From Actinoallomurus soli (lineage in GTDB: Bacteria; Actinomycetota; Actinomycetes; Streptosporangiales; Streptosporangiaceae): DNA of 64,000 bases. Positions 25,033 to 33,743 of the stretch are shown in pieces (the stretch's first letter is position 1; each line of letters opens with the position of its first letter). Made by a program: the position numbers and the translations under genes. The notes under the pieces are model-generated. The model saw only the letters and a program-made list of their open reading frames with translations, was not told the origin of the DNA and searched no databases. The stretch lies in the NCBI RefSeq assembly GCF_024055715.1, contig NZ_JAMXMV010000008.1, positions 1 through 64,000 on the forward strand, in the 5' to 3' direction.

Positions 25033-27594
25033 TCACCTCCTCACCGTGTCCGTGTCTCCGACACCCGCGAGGGTTCTCGCGGGTGGCTCTGGTGCCGCGA
25101 GGAACGGCAGGTGGACCGGCCGGTCGTGCAGTGCCGCGCCGAGCGCGAGCAGGACGCCGGCGGTCCCGGTGCCCAGGTCCATCGAGAGCCGCAGCAGGTT
25201 CTCCCCGATGAACGCCAGGCCGTCCTCGTACGAGAGGGCGTGCCACGCCAGGTCGCGGATGTGCGCCGCCATCCGGGGATCGCCCTGCCGGGCGAGGTGG
25301 AGCAGCATCCCCGCGCGGCCGCCGAACAGCCCGGCCTGGGCGTAGTAGACCGACTTGGCGGCGAGCCGGATCCCCTCACGGGCCTCGCGGAACCGCTCGT
25401 CCTCGCGGTGCGCGAGGTAGTCGTCGATCACCAGGCCGATTCCGACGCTGCCCCGGCCGAGGTACGGCAGGATCCGCGACCCGTCTTCGACGTGCAGCGC
25501 GCCCTCCTTGTCGGTCACGCATCGCCGGAGGTCGAGCCGGATGGCCGCCGCGGCGAGGTCGAGGAGGTTCGGGTCGCCGGTGTGCTCGTAGAACCGGATG
25601 AACATCAGGGCGGGGCCCGCCATGCCGCGCAGCAGGCCCGGTCGTGCGGGGGCCTCCGTCGCCGCCAGGACCTGGTCGGCGACGATCTCGGCCGCCTTCG
25701 CCGCCGCGTCGCGCAGGGCCGGGGCCTCCAGCGGGCCGGCCAGCCGCTCCAGCGTGAGCGCGACGCCCGGCAGCCCGCCGTACAGGTCGGTGCCGAGACG
25801 CTCCCACCGCTCGCCGAGACAGAGATCGACGACCTTGCCCGCGGCCTCCAGGTGACCGAGGTGCGCGAGGGTGAACGCGGCGCCGTACAGGCCGTCGTAC
25901 AGGCCGAGGCCGCTGCCGGGTTCCGGGTTCGTCGCGTGCCGGATCAGCCAGTCCGTGTGCTCGACCGGGCAGCCGGTGACGTCCAGGGCGTACAGGACGC
26001 CCGCCGCGCCGTAGGCCAGGCCGAGCGCGCCGCCGCCGAACTGCTGGATGTCGCCGGGGAAGAGCCGGTCGTCCCGCTCGGGCGTCGCGCTGGCGAGGAT
26101 CGCCCTGCTCAGTGCCGAGCGCGCGTCCTCCCAGCCGGCCGGGTCGGGCCGCAGGGAGGGGCGTACTCCGACGAGCCGGGTTCCCGTGGCCGCGTCGCGG
26201 GAGATCTCCTCGACGGCCGACTCCAGGTACCCCTCGGGCAGGGCGAACCATTCGCCGATCACGTCGGCCAGATGGGCGGCCTTCGTACGGTCGACCTGGA
26301 GCATCGTGGTCAGCGGGGCGAACAACGCCAGCTTCAGGCACGCCAGGCAGTACCGGTCGACCGCGGCGCCCCGGCGGTCGGGCGGGGCCAGGAAGCCGGG
26401 GTTGGCGAGGATCTGCCGGCCCTCGTCGGTGACCGGCGCCGCCGTCTCGAAGTCGATCAGCGCGACCGTGTCGTCCGGCCGCACCATGATGTTGAACATG
26501 TGCAGGTCGTTGAAGACGACGCCACGCGCGTGCACGGCCTCGACGACGCGCTCGGTGCCCTCGTAGATCTTCAGCGCCCACGCCGTGTACTCGGCGATCC
26601 GGTCCGGATCGGGTTCCGGGTCGAGGAGCGGGTGACGTTCGGCGAAGAAGGTGTTGAGCGGCCGCCCCTCGACGAACTCCTGGACCAGGAACTCGTGGTC
26701 GCCGAGGGTGAAGTAGTCGTGGACCGCGGGCACGCCGTCGACTCCGGCGAGCCGCTGCAGCATCTCGTGCTCCCGGCGGAGCCGGGTGACCGCGTCGGCG
26801 CCGCCGGCGGCGAGCCCGGCGTGCGGCCGGCCCTCCTTGAGGATGACGCGCTCCCCGGTCCGGGTGTCCTCGGCGGCGTAGACGCCTCCGCCGTTGGAGA
26901 AGTGCAGCGCCTCGGTGACGCGGTACGGCAGGCCGGCCATCGTCACGGCGGCGCGGGCGTCGAGGTGCGGTCGCAGGCAGTCCGGCACGGTGACCCAGTC
27001 CGGCACCCGGAAGACCGGATCACGGCGGTCCGGCACGAGCCGGCCGTTCCCGTCCTCGATGGCCGAGACGAGTCGCCCGTCCTCGTCCTTGCAATGGCGT
27101 TCCATGAAACCGCCGTAGCGCACATAGAGAGGGCCGTCGCCGATGCGGAGGTCGGTGAGGATGTACGGTCCCGGCTCGCCCGCCAGAATCTCGCCGAGGT
27201 CGTCGAGAATCCGCTCGAGTTCGGCCTCGTCGCGGGGGTAGATGGTGACGAGTTTCCCGCTTCCGCCGCGCGGCGCGTATTTCGCGTTGCGCATGAAAAG
27301 GACCTCGGAACTGCGCAGGTGCTTGAACGAGATCGTCCTGGGGACGCAGTAGTCACGGACCCGGGTCAGCACGCCTTCGGCGTTATCGTGGCACGCGGAG
27401 ACGTGGATCTTCCAACCCTGCTGGGGAATGTCCTGGGCCGGCGGAACGTAGATGAGCCATTCATTCCGGCGAACTCGCTGCCACCCTTCGGGGAGGATCT
27501 CGTCGGCGATGGCGAAAGCCGGGCGCTCCTGACCGTCCAGGACGTCATAGAAGAGCCTGTCTTTCTGGCAATACAGTTCGTACTGCTTTTCCAC
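25033..27594 (-). CDS. ramC: Class III lanthipeptide synthetase (LanKC / RamC-like)
   Basis: An 853-residue trifunctional enzyme. The N-terminal lyase region starts VEKQYELYCQKDRLFYDVL. The Ser/Thr-kinase-like domain has the catalytic loop VVFNDLHMFNIMV and the metal motif IDFETA (DFE rather than DFG). The C-terminal LanC-like cyclase has the glycine-rich repeats YGGLPGVALTL, RGMAGPALMFI, FGGRAGMLLHLA and LGTGTAGVLLAL. The zinc-binding Cys/His ligands of class I, II and IV cyclases are missing, as expected for class III. It phosphorylates Ser residues of the precursor, eliminates phosphate and forms the rings. I chose GTG 27594 because the family begins here and AGAGGA precedes it; the open frame extends to 27690. 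Confidence 0.94.
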   Translation of the reverse strand: MEKQYELYCQKDRLFYDVLDGQERPAFAIADEILPEGWQRVRRNEWLIYVPPAQDIPQQGWKIHVSACHDNAEGVLTRVRDYCVPRTISFKHLRSSEVLFMRNAKYAPRGGSGKLVTIYPRDEAELERILDDLGEILAGEPGPYILTDLRIGDGPLYVRYGGFMERHCKDEDGRLVSAIEDGNGRLVPDRRDPVFRVPDWVTVPDCLRPHLDARAAVTMAGLPYRVTEALHFSNGGGVYAAEDTRTGERVILKEGRPHAGLAAGGADAVTRLRREHEMLQRLAGVDGVPAVHDYFTLGDHEFLVQEFVEGRPLNTFFAERHPLLDPEPDPDRIAEYTAWALKIYEGTERVVEAVHARGVVFNDLHMFNIMVRPDDTVALIDFETAAPVTDEGRQILANPGFLAPPDRRGAAVDRYCLACLKLALFAPLTTMLQVDRTKAAHLADVIGEWFALPEGYLESAVEEISRDAATGTRLVGVRPSLRPDPAGWEDARSALSRAILASATPERDDRLFPGDIQQFGGGALGLAYGAAGVLYALDVTGCPVEHTDWLIRHATNPEPGSGLGLYDGLYGAAFTLAHLGHLEAAGKVVDLCLGERWERLGTDLYGGLPGVALTLERLAGPLEAPALRDAAAKAAEIVADQVLAATEAPARPGLLRGMAGPALMFIRFYEHTGDPNLLDLAAAAIRLDLRRCVTDKEGALHVEDGSRILPYLGRGSVGIGLVIDDYLAHREDERFREAREGIRLAAKSVYYAQAGLFGGRAGMLLHLARQGDPRMAAHIRDLAWHALSYEDGLAFIGENLLRLSMDLGTGTAGVLLALGAALHDRPVHLPFLAAPEPPARTLAGVGDTDTVRR

Positions 27595-27998
27595 CGCTGC
27601 GTCCTCTGCTCGGGATGGGCTGGTCGGGTGTTTCCCGGGCGCTACGAGAAGAAAGAATGGCAGGGGGCTCGATGGGTCGCCTAGGGACAAGTGTCACGAA
27701 TGACCCGTGAACATGTCCTATGGCGACATGGGACTATCAGCCGGGACAAGTCATCCCATGCGGTATCTGTGCAGATAGGTGCCTTTCCGGAGAATGGCTA
27801 CTCCACGGTATCCCCGCGCGTCCGCGGCGCCGTCCCGGCCGGGAGACCCACGTGCGGGGCGCGGCGCTCCGGCCGGCTCGCCGACCCTGGTGACCCCGTG
27901 GCGTACGAGCACGCGCAGCGGGAACACCGGCTGTGTCGAGGCCGCGGTGGCAGTGGTGGGCCGCCTGCCGGCCCTCCGGCCCGCGAGCAGAGAGGCGG
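27595..27998. other. Divergent promoter region of ramC and the RHH gene
   Basis: No credible gene lies in these 404 bases. The box GGGACAAGT occurs at 27684-27692 and again at 27743-27751, with a related GGGACTATC at 27730-27738. CATGTC and GACATG form an inverted repeat with a seven-base spacer around 27712-27730. These are candidates for binding sites of the RamR-like or the RHH protein. The half near the RHH gene looks like ordinary GC-rich spacer. Confidence 0.5.
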
Positions 27999-28289
27999 AT
28001 GGACGCCATGCCTGAGACGCCGGGATCCGCGACGGGGGAACCGGAGCGGGGGAAGGCGTCCGCGGCCGGCCGTTCCCAGAGCCCGTTGGAGCGGGTCACC
28101 GTGAATCTGACCCCGCGTTCGGCCGCAGCGCTCGACGAGGTGGTCCGGCTGACCCAGGACACCAAGACCGATGTGATCAACCGGGCGCTCCAGGTCTATG
28201 CGTTCCTGGAAAAGGTCATGAATGAGGGCGGCGCCGTCTATATCCGGGAAGCCGAATCCACGGACATCGAGCGCCTGAAATTCTTCTGA
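27999..28289 (+). CDS. Small ribbon-helix-helix protein
   Basis: About 96 residues. The middle part, RVTVNLTPRSAAALDEVVRL followed by TQDTKTDVINRALQVYAFLE, fits a ribbon-helix-helix (Arc/MetJ/CopG-type) DNA-binding domain: one strand, then two helices. The first 30 residues look disordered, and the tail EAESTDIERLKFF is acidic. ATG 27999 has GAGGCGG close upstream; ATG 28008 is an alternative. It is divergent from the lanthipeptide synthetase gene, with the repeated GGGACAAGT boxes between them, so a regulatory role there is possible. No toxin partner is adjacent, which argues against a toxin-antitoxin pair. Confidence 0.75.
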   Translation: MDAMPETPGSATGEPERGKASAAGRSQSPLERVTVNLTPRSAAALDEVVRLTQDTKTDVINRALQVYAFLEKVMNEGGAVYIREAESTDIERLKFF

Positions 28290-28341
28290 TGCCGGTCACT
28301 CGCTCCCCATGCCTTCACGGAGAGAACCGACCCGGGGAGCG

Positions 28342-28833
28342 TCAGCGGTAGCGGCGGTTGACGCGGATCAGAGGCGGCCGTCCCGCGTCGACGTAGTCGA
28401 TCGCGAGGACCTCGGCGATGAAGAGGACGTGGTCGCCCGCCGGAACGCGCTGCCGGGTCTCGCACTCCAGGGCGGCCGATCCTCCCTCGATCACCAGTGC
28501 GCCCGAATCCGCGCCCCGGTGGTGGGGCTCACCCGCGATGAGCAGCCGGGCGCTCGGCCGGCCCGCCGCCGCGAACCGGCCCGCGATCACGCGCTGGGCC
28601 GCGGACAGCACCGTCACGGCCCAGCGGTCGCACCGCTGCAGGACCTCGCCGAGGTACGAGCCGGTGCCGACGCCGATCAGGACCATCGGCGGGTCGAGGG
28701 AGACGGAGCCGAACGCGGTCAGCGTCGTACCGATGTCGTCGCGCCCGTCCCGTACGGTCACGACCACGACGCCGGTCGCGAACGCGGCCAGCGCCTCGGT
28801 GAACTCGGCCGGCGCCACCTCGCCCACGGTCAC
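28342..28833 (-). CDS. Flavin reductase-like (FMN-binding split barrel) protein
   Basis: A protein of about 163 residues with the split-barrel pattern of NAD(P)H:flavin oxidoreductases: FTEALAAFATGVVVVTV, then GTTLTAFGSVSLDPPMVLIG, the FMN-facing WAVTVLSAAQ and the end block HVLFIAEVLAIDY. It probably reduces flavin for a partner monooxygenase, or is itself an FMN enzyme; no partner is nearby. The start is uncertain. GTG 28833 overlaps, as GTGA, the stop of a 17-codon frame that itself starts on the sppA stop (TGATG); a GTG at 28902 inside sppA would add 23 unlikely residues. Confidence 0.75.
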   Translation of the reverse strand: MTVGEVAPAEFTEALAAFATGVVVVTVRDGRDDIGTTLTAFGSVSLDPPMVLIGVGTGSYLGEVLQRCDRWAVTVLSAAQRVIAGRFAAAGRPSARLLIAGEPHHRGADSGALVIEGGSAALECETRQRVPAGDHVLFIAEVLAIDYVDAGRPPLIRVNRRYR

Positions 28834-28882
28834 CGCGTGGCCGGCACGGACACCCGGCCGGCCACCGTCGGCGCATCCGCCA

Positions 28883-30592
28883 TCAGCGGATCTCCCAGGC
28901 ACCCGGCAGCATCAGCGGGCCACCGGAGGGCAGGCCCAGACGGGCGGCGACGCCGGTGAGCGGTCCCCACGCGTCGACGCGTGCGCTCGCGGCCGTACGG
29001 TCGTCGCTGGACTCGGCCGGGCGCAGGCGGTCGAGCGTCGAGACGCGCGGGTAGGTCCGGATCGGCGCGTCGGTGGCCAGCCCGGCCTTCTTCCGCGCCA
29101 GGTCGACGGCGTGGGCCAGGCCGCCGAGCCGGTCGACCAGCCCGCGCTCGTGGGCGTCGGCGCCGGTCCACACCCGTCCCCGTGCCAGCTCGTGCACGCG
29201 CTCGGGGGACAGCCCCCGGCCCTCGGCGACCTTGCCGACGAAGTCGTCGTAGACCCGGTCGAGGAACGTGTTGACCCGCGACCACTCCTCGTCGGTGAAG
29301 TCGCGCGTCGGCGCGTACATCCGGGCGTGCGCGCCGTGCTCCACGCTGCCGAGCCCGATCCCGAGCCGGTCGAGCAGGTCACCGACGACCGGCTTGCCGA
29401 TGACGACTCCGATCGAGCCGGTCAGCGTGCCCGGCTGCGCCACGATGACGTCGGCGGGAGCCGCGACGAAGTAGCCGCCCGAGGCCGCGACGTTGCCCAT
29501 CGACACGATGACGGGCTTGCCGGCCTTGCGGGCGAGGATCACCTCGCGCCAGATCGTGTCCGAGGCGACGTACGAACCGCCGGGACTGTCGATCCGGAAC
29601 ACGATGGCCTTGACCTTGTCGTCCCCGACCGCCGCGCGGAACGCCGCCGCGACGGTGTCCGAGCCGATCGACGCGCTCTGCCCCGGCAGGAGACTGCGGC
29701 CGCTACGGCCCAGCCGGATGGGACCGTGCCCCTGGATCAGCGCGACGACGTCCTGCTGGGGGCGGGGAATCCGCTTGCTCACCCCCTGGGCCCGGTTGTA
29801 CCGCGCGACGTAGCGCAGCCGGGCCTCCGCGCCGGGACCACCGGCCGCGGCGCGTACCTCGGCGTAGACCTCGTCGCGGTAGGCGAGCCGGTCGACCAGC
29901 CCCGCCTCGAGGGCCTCGGGGCCCAGGAGCGGCGCCCGGTCGATCAGCTCGCGGACGCGGTCCTCCGGCAGCCCGCGCCCGGCCGCCACGCCCGCGATCA
30001 GCTGCTCGCCGATGGAGGAGACGATGCGATCGGACATCTCCCGGTGCTCGGCGGTGTACGAGCGCTCCGTGAAGGTGTTCGCGGCCGTCTTGTACTCGTG
30101 CCGCTTGGCGAAGCGCGGCGTGATCCCGGCCTTTTCGAGGGCCTCGTTGAAGAACGGCTCCTCGAGCGCCACGCCGGTCAGCGCGAGGTCCCCGGACGGC
30201 TGCAGGTAGATCCGCTCGAACGCGGTCGCCAGGTAGTACGGAACGGTCCCACGGCCCGTCTCGCCGAAGGACTCCGCCCACGCCACCGTCAGCTTCCCCG
30301 CGTCACGGAACGCCTGGACGGCCGTGCGAAGCTCTTGGGCCACGGCGAGGCCGAGCCGGTTGCCGCCGATCCGTACGAGCAGGGCCCTGACGCGGGGGTC
30401 CGAACGGCCTTTGCGCAGCCCGTCCAGGACGTCCCGCAGGTGCGCCCGGCGCATCGAGATCACCGCGGACACCGGGTCGGCGGGCGGTCCCTCGACGAGC
30501 CCGTCGGTCAGGTCCAGTTCGAGTATCAGCGGGGCGGTGCGCCGCTCCCGTGCGTCCTTCAGCAGGTCGACCACTGCTCCGGCATCCACCAT
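28883..30592 (-). CDS. sppA: Signal peptide peptidase SppA, 67K type
   Basis: A 569-residue serine protease with two tandem SppA domains that degrades cleaved signal peptides at the membrane. The Ser-Lys dyad is visible: Lys168 in the N-terminal domain (HEYKTAANTF) and Ser371 in the C-terminal domain (GNVAASGGYFVAAPAD). The segment GTLTGSIGVV is also typical. No clear N-terminal membrane anchor is present, in contrast to the E. coli enzyme, so it may be a peripheral or soluble form. It is followed by the coupled flavin reductase gene. The upstream side holds the chitinase terminator. Confidence 0.92.
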   Translation of the reverse strand: MVDAGAVVDLLKDARERRTAPLILELDLTDGLVEGPPADPVSAVISMRRAHLRDVLDGLRKGRSDPRVRALLVRIGGNRLGLAVAQELRTAVQAFRDAGKLTVAWAESFGETGRGTVPYYLATAFERIYLQPSGDLALTGVALEEPFFNEALEKAGITPRFAKRHEYKTAANTFTERSYTAEHREMSDRIVSSIGEQLIAGVAAGRGLPEDRVRELIDRAPLLGPEALEAGLVDRLAYRDEVYAEVRAAAGGPGAEARLRYVARYNRAQGVSKRIPRPQQDVVALIQGHGPIRLGRSGRSLLPGQSASIGSDTVAAAFRAAVGDDKVKAIVFRIDSPGGSYVASDTIWREVILARKAGKPVIVSMGNVAASGGYFVAAPADVIVAQPGTLTGSIGVVIGKPVVGDLLDRLGIGLGSVEHGAHARMYAPTRDFTDEEWSRVNTFLDRVYDDFVGKVAEGRGLSPERVHELARGRVWTGADAHERGLVDRLGGLAHAVDLARKKAGLATDAPIRTYPRVSTLDRLRPAESSDDRTAASARVDAWGPLTGVAARLGLPSGGPLMLPGAWEIR

Positions 30593-30649
30593 GGGCCCAA
30601 CCCTATGCCGCGTACGGGAGGGCCGGGACGAGTCCCGGTGCGCAGCCGC

Positions 30650-30728
30650 GAAGGGCAGCCACTCCCGGAGAGGCGGTGAAGGGCCGGCGCTCCCGGAGAG
30701 GTGGTGAAGGGCCGGCGCTCCTGGAGAG
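30650..30728. repeat. 28-base tandem repeat, almost three copies
   Basis: Units begin at 30650, 30678 and 30706, each starting GAAGGGC and running through CTCCCGGAGAGG. The first is the most diverged and the third is cut short by the terminator. They lie between sppA and the chitinase gene. Duplication of one hairpin arm is a likely origin. Confidence 0.75.
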
Positions 30729-30739
30729 AGCGCCGGCCC
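30709..30739 (-). terminator. Terminator of the chitinase gene
   Basis: GGGCCGGCGCT pairs perfectly with AGCGCCGGCCC (11 base pairs, nine-base loop), seven bases beyond the chitinase stop on the transcribed side. A strong hairpin without a T-tract. Confidence 0.7.
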
Positions 30740-30746
30740 GTACGGA

Positions 30747-32738
30747 TCAGTGAAGGCCGCTGTCGAGGGCGGTCATCAGGGGGCCGGTGTCACCGGACAT
30801 CTCCCAGATCATCGCGCCGAGCAGGTTCTTGGACTTGATGTAGTCGGTCTTCTTGCCGATCGACCAGGGGTCGTCGAAGGACCACCACTGGCCGTTCGCG
30901 CCCGTGTAGCAGTACGTCGCGACGGCCTGTTCGTCGTGGTAGACGGTGCAGCCCGGGACGTTGGCCGCGATGTTCTTGTACCCGCGTGTGCCCGCCTCCT
31001 CGGGGAAGTCGCCGGGCGCCGCGCCGTTCGCCGTCTGCCACTCGCCGTTCTTGCCGCCGTCGGCCACCTGCTGCCAGCCCCGGCCGTAGAACGGGATCCC
31101 GATGGTGAGCTTCCGGGTGTTCACTCCGGCGTCGGTGTAGACCTTCACGGCCGAGTCGACGCTGAAGTGGGTGGAGTACGGGTCGTCCGGGTCGACGTAC
31201 AGGTTCGCCTGGTGGCCGGTGCGGTTCGGCTCCCAGGAGTTGTCGCTGCCCGAGCCGTGGAAGTCGTAGCCCTGCACGTTGGCGAAATCGAGGTAGTTGA
31301 AGATCGCCGGCAGGTCCCAGCCCGCGTTCACCTTGACCGGGTCGGCGGGGGTGAAGGCGGTCAGCAGGTATCCGCTGCCGAGGGCGTTCAGCTGGCTGCG
31401 GAACTCCGCCAGCAGCGCGGTGAGGTTCGCCTTGTCGCTCGGGTCGTAGTGGTTGCCGGGGTGCCCGTCCGGGCTGCCCGGCCACTCCCAGTCGACGTCG
31501 ATGCCGTCGAACACGCCCGCACCGGTGCCCGGCCCGCCGGTGCCGTCGGACGACGCGGGCAGGTTGCCCTTGATGAACATGTCGATGCAGGAGCTGACGA
31601 GCTTCTTACGCCCGGCGTCGGTCTTGGCGGCGTCGGAGAAGAACTTGGAGTACGTCCACCCGCCGATCGACACGAGGACCTTCAGGTTCGGGTACTTCGC
31701 CTTCAGCTTCTTGATCTGGTTGAAGTTGCCCTTGAGCTTCTGGTCCCAGGTGTCGCCGACGCCGTCGACGCTGTTGGCCGCCGACACCGAGGCCCCGTAG
31801 TCGGCGTACGCGTCACCCGCGCCGGTGCCCTGGTCGGGGTCCTCCGGGTTGGACGTCGTGCCCTTCGTGGTCTCGGCGCAGGTCAGGTTGGTCGGGTCGA
31901 GGTTCTCGAACGCGTAGTTGAGCACGGTGAGCTTCCCGGCCGCGCCGTCGGTGTCGAGGTTCTTCATCCAGAAGTTGCGGCCGTAGATGCCCCACTGGGG
32001 GTAGTAGCCCACCTTCTGGTAGGTGCCCCCGCCACCGCCGCCGGGCTGCGTCGTGCCGGACACGGTGGCGCTCTTGGCGGACTCGTTCCCCGCCGCGTCC
32101 CGCGCGGTCACGGAGTAGGTGTGGCTGCTGCTCGCGGCGAGGCCGCCGATCGTGGCGCTGGTGGAGGTCGTCGTCGCCACCACCGTGGACCCCTCGTACA
32201 CCCGGTAGCCCGTGACGCCGACGTCGTCGGTGGACGCGGTCCAGGAGAGGCTGATCGAGCTCGACGTCGTGCCGGTCACGCGCAGACCGGTGGGCGCCGT
32301 CGGCGGTGAGGTGTCGCCGCCTCCGCCTCCTCCTCCGCTGCCGTCGCACGGCTGCCCGTTGAGCCTGCAGTTGATCGGCGTGGCCGACTCGGGAGCGCCG
32401 GTCCAGCCGAAGCTCGCGGAGGCGCCCGGCGCGAGCGTTCCGTTGTACTCCCGGTTGGTGAAGGTGTAGTGGGTGCCGCTCTGGGTCATCAGGGCGTCCC
32501 AGTACGCGCCGACCGAGCCGCCGGCGGGCACGTCGAACTCGACCTTCCAGCCGGTGAGCGTCGTGGAGCCGCCGTTGGTGATCGTGTACTTGCCCTGGTA
32601 GCCGGTGCCCCAGCCGGAGTCCTTGCTGAAGGTGGCGGTGGGGGCGGTGGCCGCGCGGGCGTACGGGGTCGAGTGGGGCAGGGCGAGGAGGGCCGTCGCC
32701 GCGAACGCGACGACGAGCCGGAGGATGATCCGTCTCAA
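30747..32738 (-). CDS. Secreted GH18 chitinase with CBM2 and FN3 domains
   Basis: A 663-residue extracellular chitinase. A Sec signal peptide occupies about residues 1-29 (LRLVVAFAATALLALP, cut near ARA). Next come a CBM2-type polysaccharide-binding domain (about 30-135, with WGTGYQGKYTITN and a C...C pair), a Gly-rich linker, one fibronectin III domain (about 147-232) and the GH18 barrel, whose DGIDVDWEWPG motif holds the catalytic acid Glu418. Other GH18 marks are VLVSIGGWTYS and AMIWEMSGD. It starts with TTG 32738 behind GAGGAG. It should cut chitin to oligosaccharides. A perfect 27-base palindrome 44 bases upstream is a likely operator. Confidence 0.95.
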   Translation of the reverse strand: MRRIILRLVVAFAATALLALPHSTPYARAATAPTATFSKDSGWGTGYQGKYTITNGGSTTLTGWKVEFDVPAGGSVGAYWDALMTQSGTHYTFTNREYNGTLAPGASASFGWTGAPESATPINCRLNGQPCDGSGGGGGGGDTSPPTAPTGLRVTGTTSSSISLSWTASTDDVGVTGYRVYEGSTVVATTTSTSATIGGLAASSSHTYSVTARDAAGNESAKSATVSGTTQPGGGGGGTYQKVGYYPQWGIYGRNFWMKNLDTDGAAGKLTVLNYAFENLDPTNLTCAETTKGTTSNPEDPDQGTGAGDAYADYGASVSAANSVDGVGDTWDQKLKGNFNQIKKLKAKYPNLKVLVSIGGWTYSKFFSDAAKTDAGRKKLVSSCIDMFIKGNLPASSDGTGGPGTGAGVFDGIDVDWEWPGSPDGHPGNHYDPSDKANLTALLAEFRSQLNALGSGYLLTAFTPADPVKVNAGWDLPAIFNYLDFANVQGYDFHGSGSDNSWEPNRTGHQANLYVDPDDPYSTHFSVDSAVKVYTDAGVNTRKLTIGIPFYGRGWQQVADGGKNGEWQTANGAAPGDFPEEAGTRGYKNIAANVPGCTVYHDEQAVATYCYTGANGQWWSFDDPWSIGKKTDYIKSKNLLGAMIWEMSGDTGPLMTALDSGLH

Positions 32739-32781
32739 GTTGGCTCCTCAGAGACTGGCGGGAGGAGCACGGCGCCGTACT

Positions 32782-32808
32782 CACTGAAAAGAAACTTTCT
32801 TTTCAGTG
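32782..32808. promoter_or_regulatory. Perfect 27-base palindrome upstream of the chitinase
   Basis: Two 13-base arms, CACTGAAAAGAAA and TTTCTTTTCAGTG, flank a single central C. The core contains GAAACTTTC, the type of box I recall from LacI-family sites at actinomycete glycoside-hydrolase genes. It lies between the chitinase and Nudix genes and is A/T-rich in a GC-rich setting. A repressor site for the chitinase gene is the simplest reading. Confidence 0.72.
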
Positions 32809-32925
32809 CTCGGAAGCTAACTCGGTCGGGAGACGCCGTCAATGCCTGAAAAACCAGTGGTCAGCCGGGTGGTAAGGGTGGTTTTCGTCGGCAGCCGTCC
32901 CTACCTGCCCGTTACCCTCACTGGT

Positions 32926-33735
32926 ATGGGCGACGGGGACGGATGGGTGAATTGCGACGCGGGCCACCGGCACTGGGGACGCCACGGCGCGGCCGGCCTG
33001 CTCCTGTACCACCTGGCTCCGGAGCCCCATGTGCTCCTCCAGAAACGCGCCCGCCTCTCCATCGGCGGCGGCACCTGGGGCCTCCTCGGCGGCGCGCGGC
33101 ACAGCCACGAGGACGCGGTCGCCGGTGCGCTGCGCGAGGCCGGGGAGGAGAGCACGCTCGACCCGTCCGTCGTCCGCGTGCACGGCCTCATCGGCGAGTA
33201 CCACGGCGGCTGGTCGTACGAGACGGTGATCGCGTCCGTCGCCGCGCGGCCCGACGTCCGCCGGGCGTCGTTCGAGACGGCGGCCGTCGCCTGGGTCCAC
33301 GTCGACCAGGTCCCCGGCAGGAGGCTGTTCCCGGCGTTCGCCGACGGCTGGCCCCGGCTCCGCGCCGCGCTCGTCCGGCCGGTCCTGGTCGTCCACGCCG
33401 CCGCCCTCGACGGAGCGGGAACCGACCTCGCCCGGCTCCGTGACCGGCTCGCCGCGCTCGGCCCGGTCCCGAACCTCCCCGGCGCCATCGCCGACTTTTC
33501 CTTCCCCGAGATCGTCCTCGCCGCCGAGGACGCCGCCCCCATCGAGGAAGAGGACTCCGCCGTACGAATCATCGCCGTCCGGGACGGCGCGGAGGGGCTC
33601 GCGCGGCTCGTCGCGCCGCGGGCTCCGGACGAGCACCGGGTCGTCGTCACCGGCGACCCGGCACTGCGCCGCCGCGCCGAGGCGGCGGGCGCGACGGCCG
33701 CCGACCCGGGCTGGCTGCTCGGCCTCCTCTCCTGA
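32926..33735 (+). CDS. Nudix hydrolase fused to a degenerate NYN/PIN-like domain
   Basis: A 269-residue fusion. The N-terminal half is a Nudix domain with the box G-x5-E-x7-REAGEES (GARHSHEDAVAGALREAGEE), which binds Mg2+ and cleaves nucleoside-diphosphate-linked substrates. The C-terminal half aligns by eye with the stand-alone NYN-type protein at 34545-34964: both have a DRLA(A/R)LG stretch and end in LRRRAEAAGA...WLL. In this copy the nuclease motif DGANV reads VVHAAALDG, so the first Asp is gone and it is probably catalytically dead. ATG 32926 has no ribosome site and may be leaderless; the frame is open 28 codons further upstream. Confidence 0.78.
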   Translation: MGDGDGWVNCDAGHRHWGRHGAAGLLLYHLAPEPHVLLQKRARLSIGGGTWGLLGGARHSHEDAVAGALREAGEESTLDPSVVRVHGLIGEYHGGWSYETVIASVAARPDVRRASFETAAVAWVHVDQVPGRRLFPAFADGWPRLRAALVRPVLVVHAAALDGAGTDLARLRDRLAALGPVPNLPGAIADFSFPEIVLAAEDAAPIEEEDSAVRIIAVRDGAEGLARLVAPRAPDEHRVVVTGDPALRRRAEAAGATAADPGWLLGLLS

Positions 33736-33743
33736 GCGCTCCC

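Noticed and set aside
24697-27684. 995-codon plus-strand reading frame opposite the lanthipeptide synthetase and exporter genes
   Set aside because: It is antisense to clear LanKC, precursor and ABC genes, has no domain, and results from the GC-rich third positions.
27999-28289. Type II toxin-antitoxin antitoxin
   Set aside because: The RHH gene has no adjacent small toxin gene; the next gene is a convergent flavin reductase 52 bases away.
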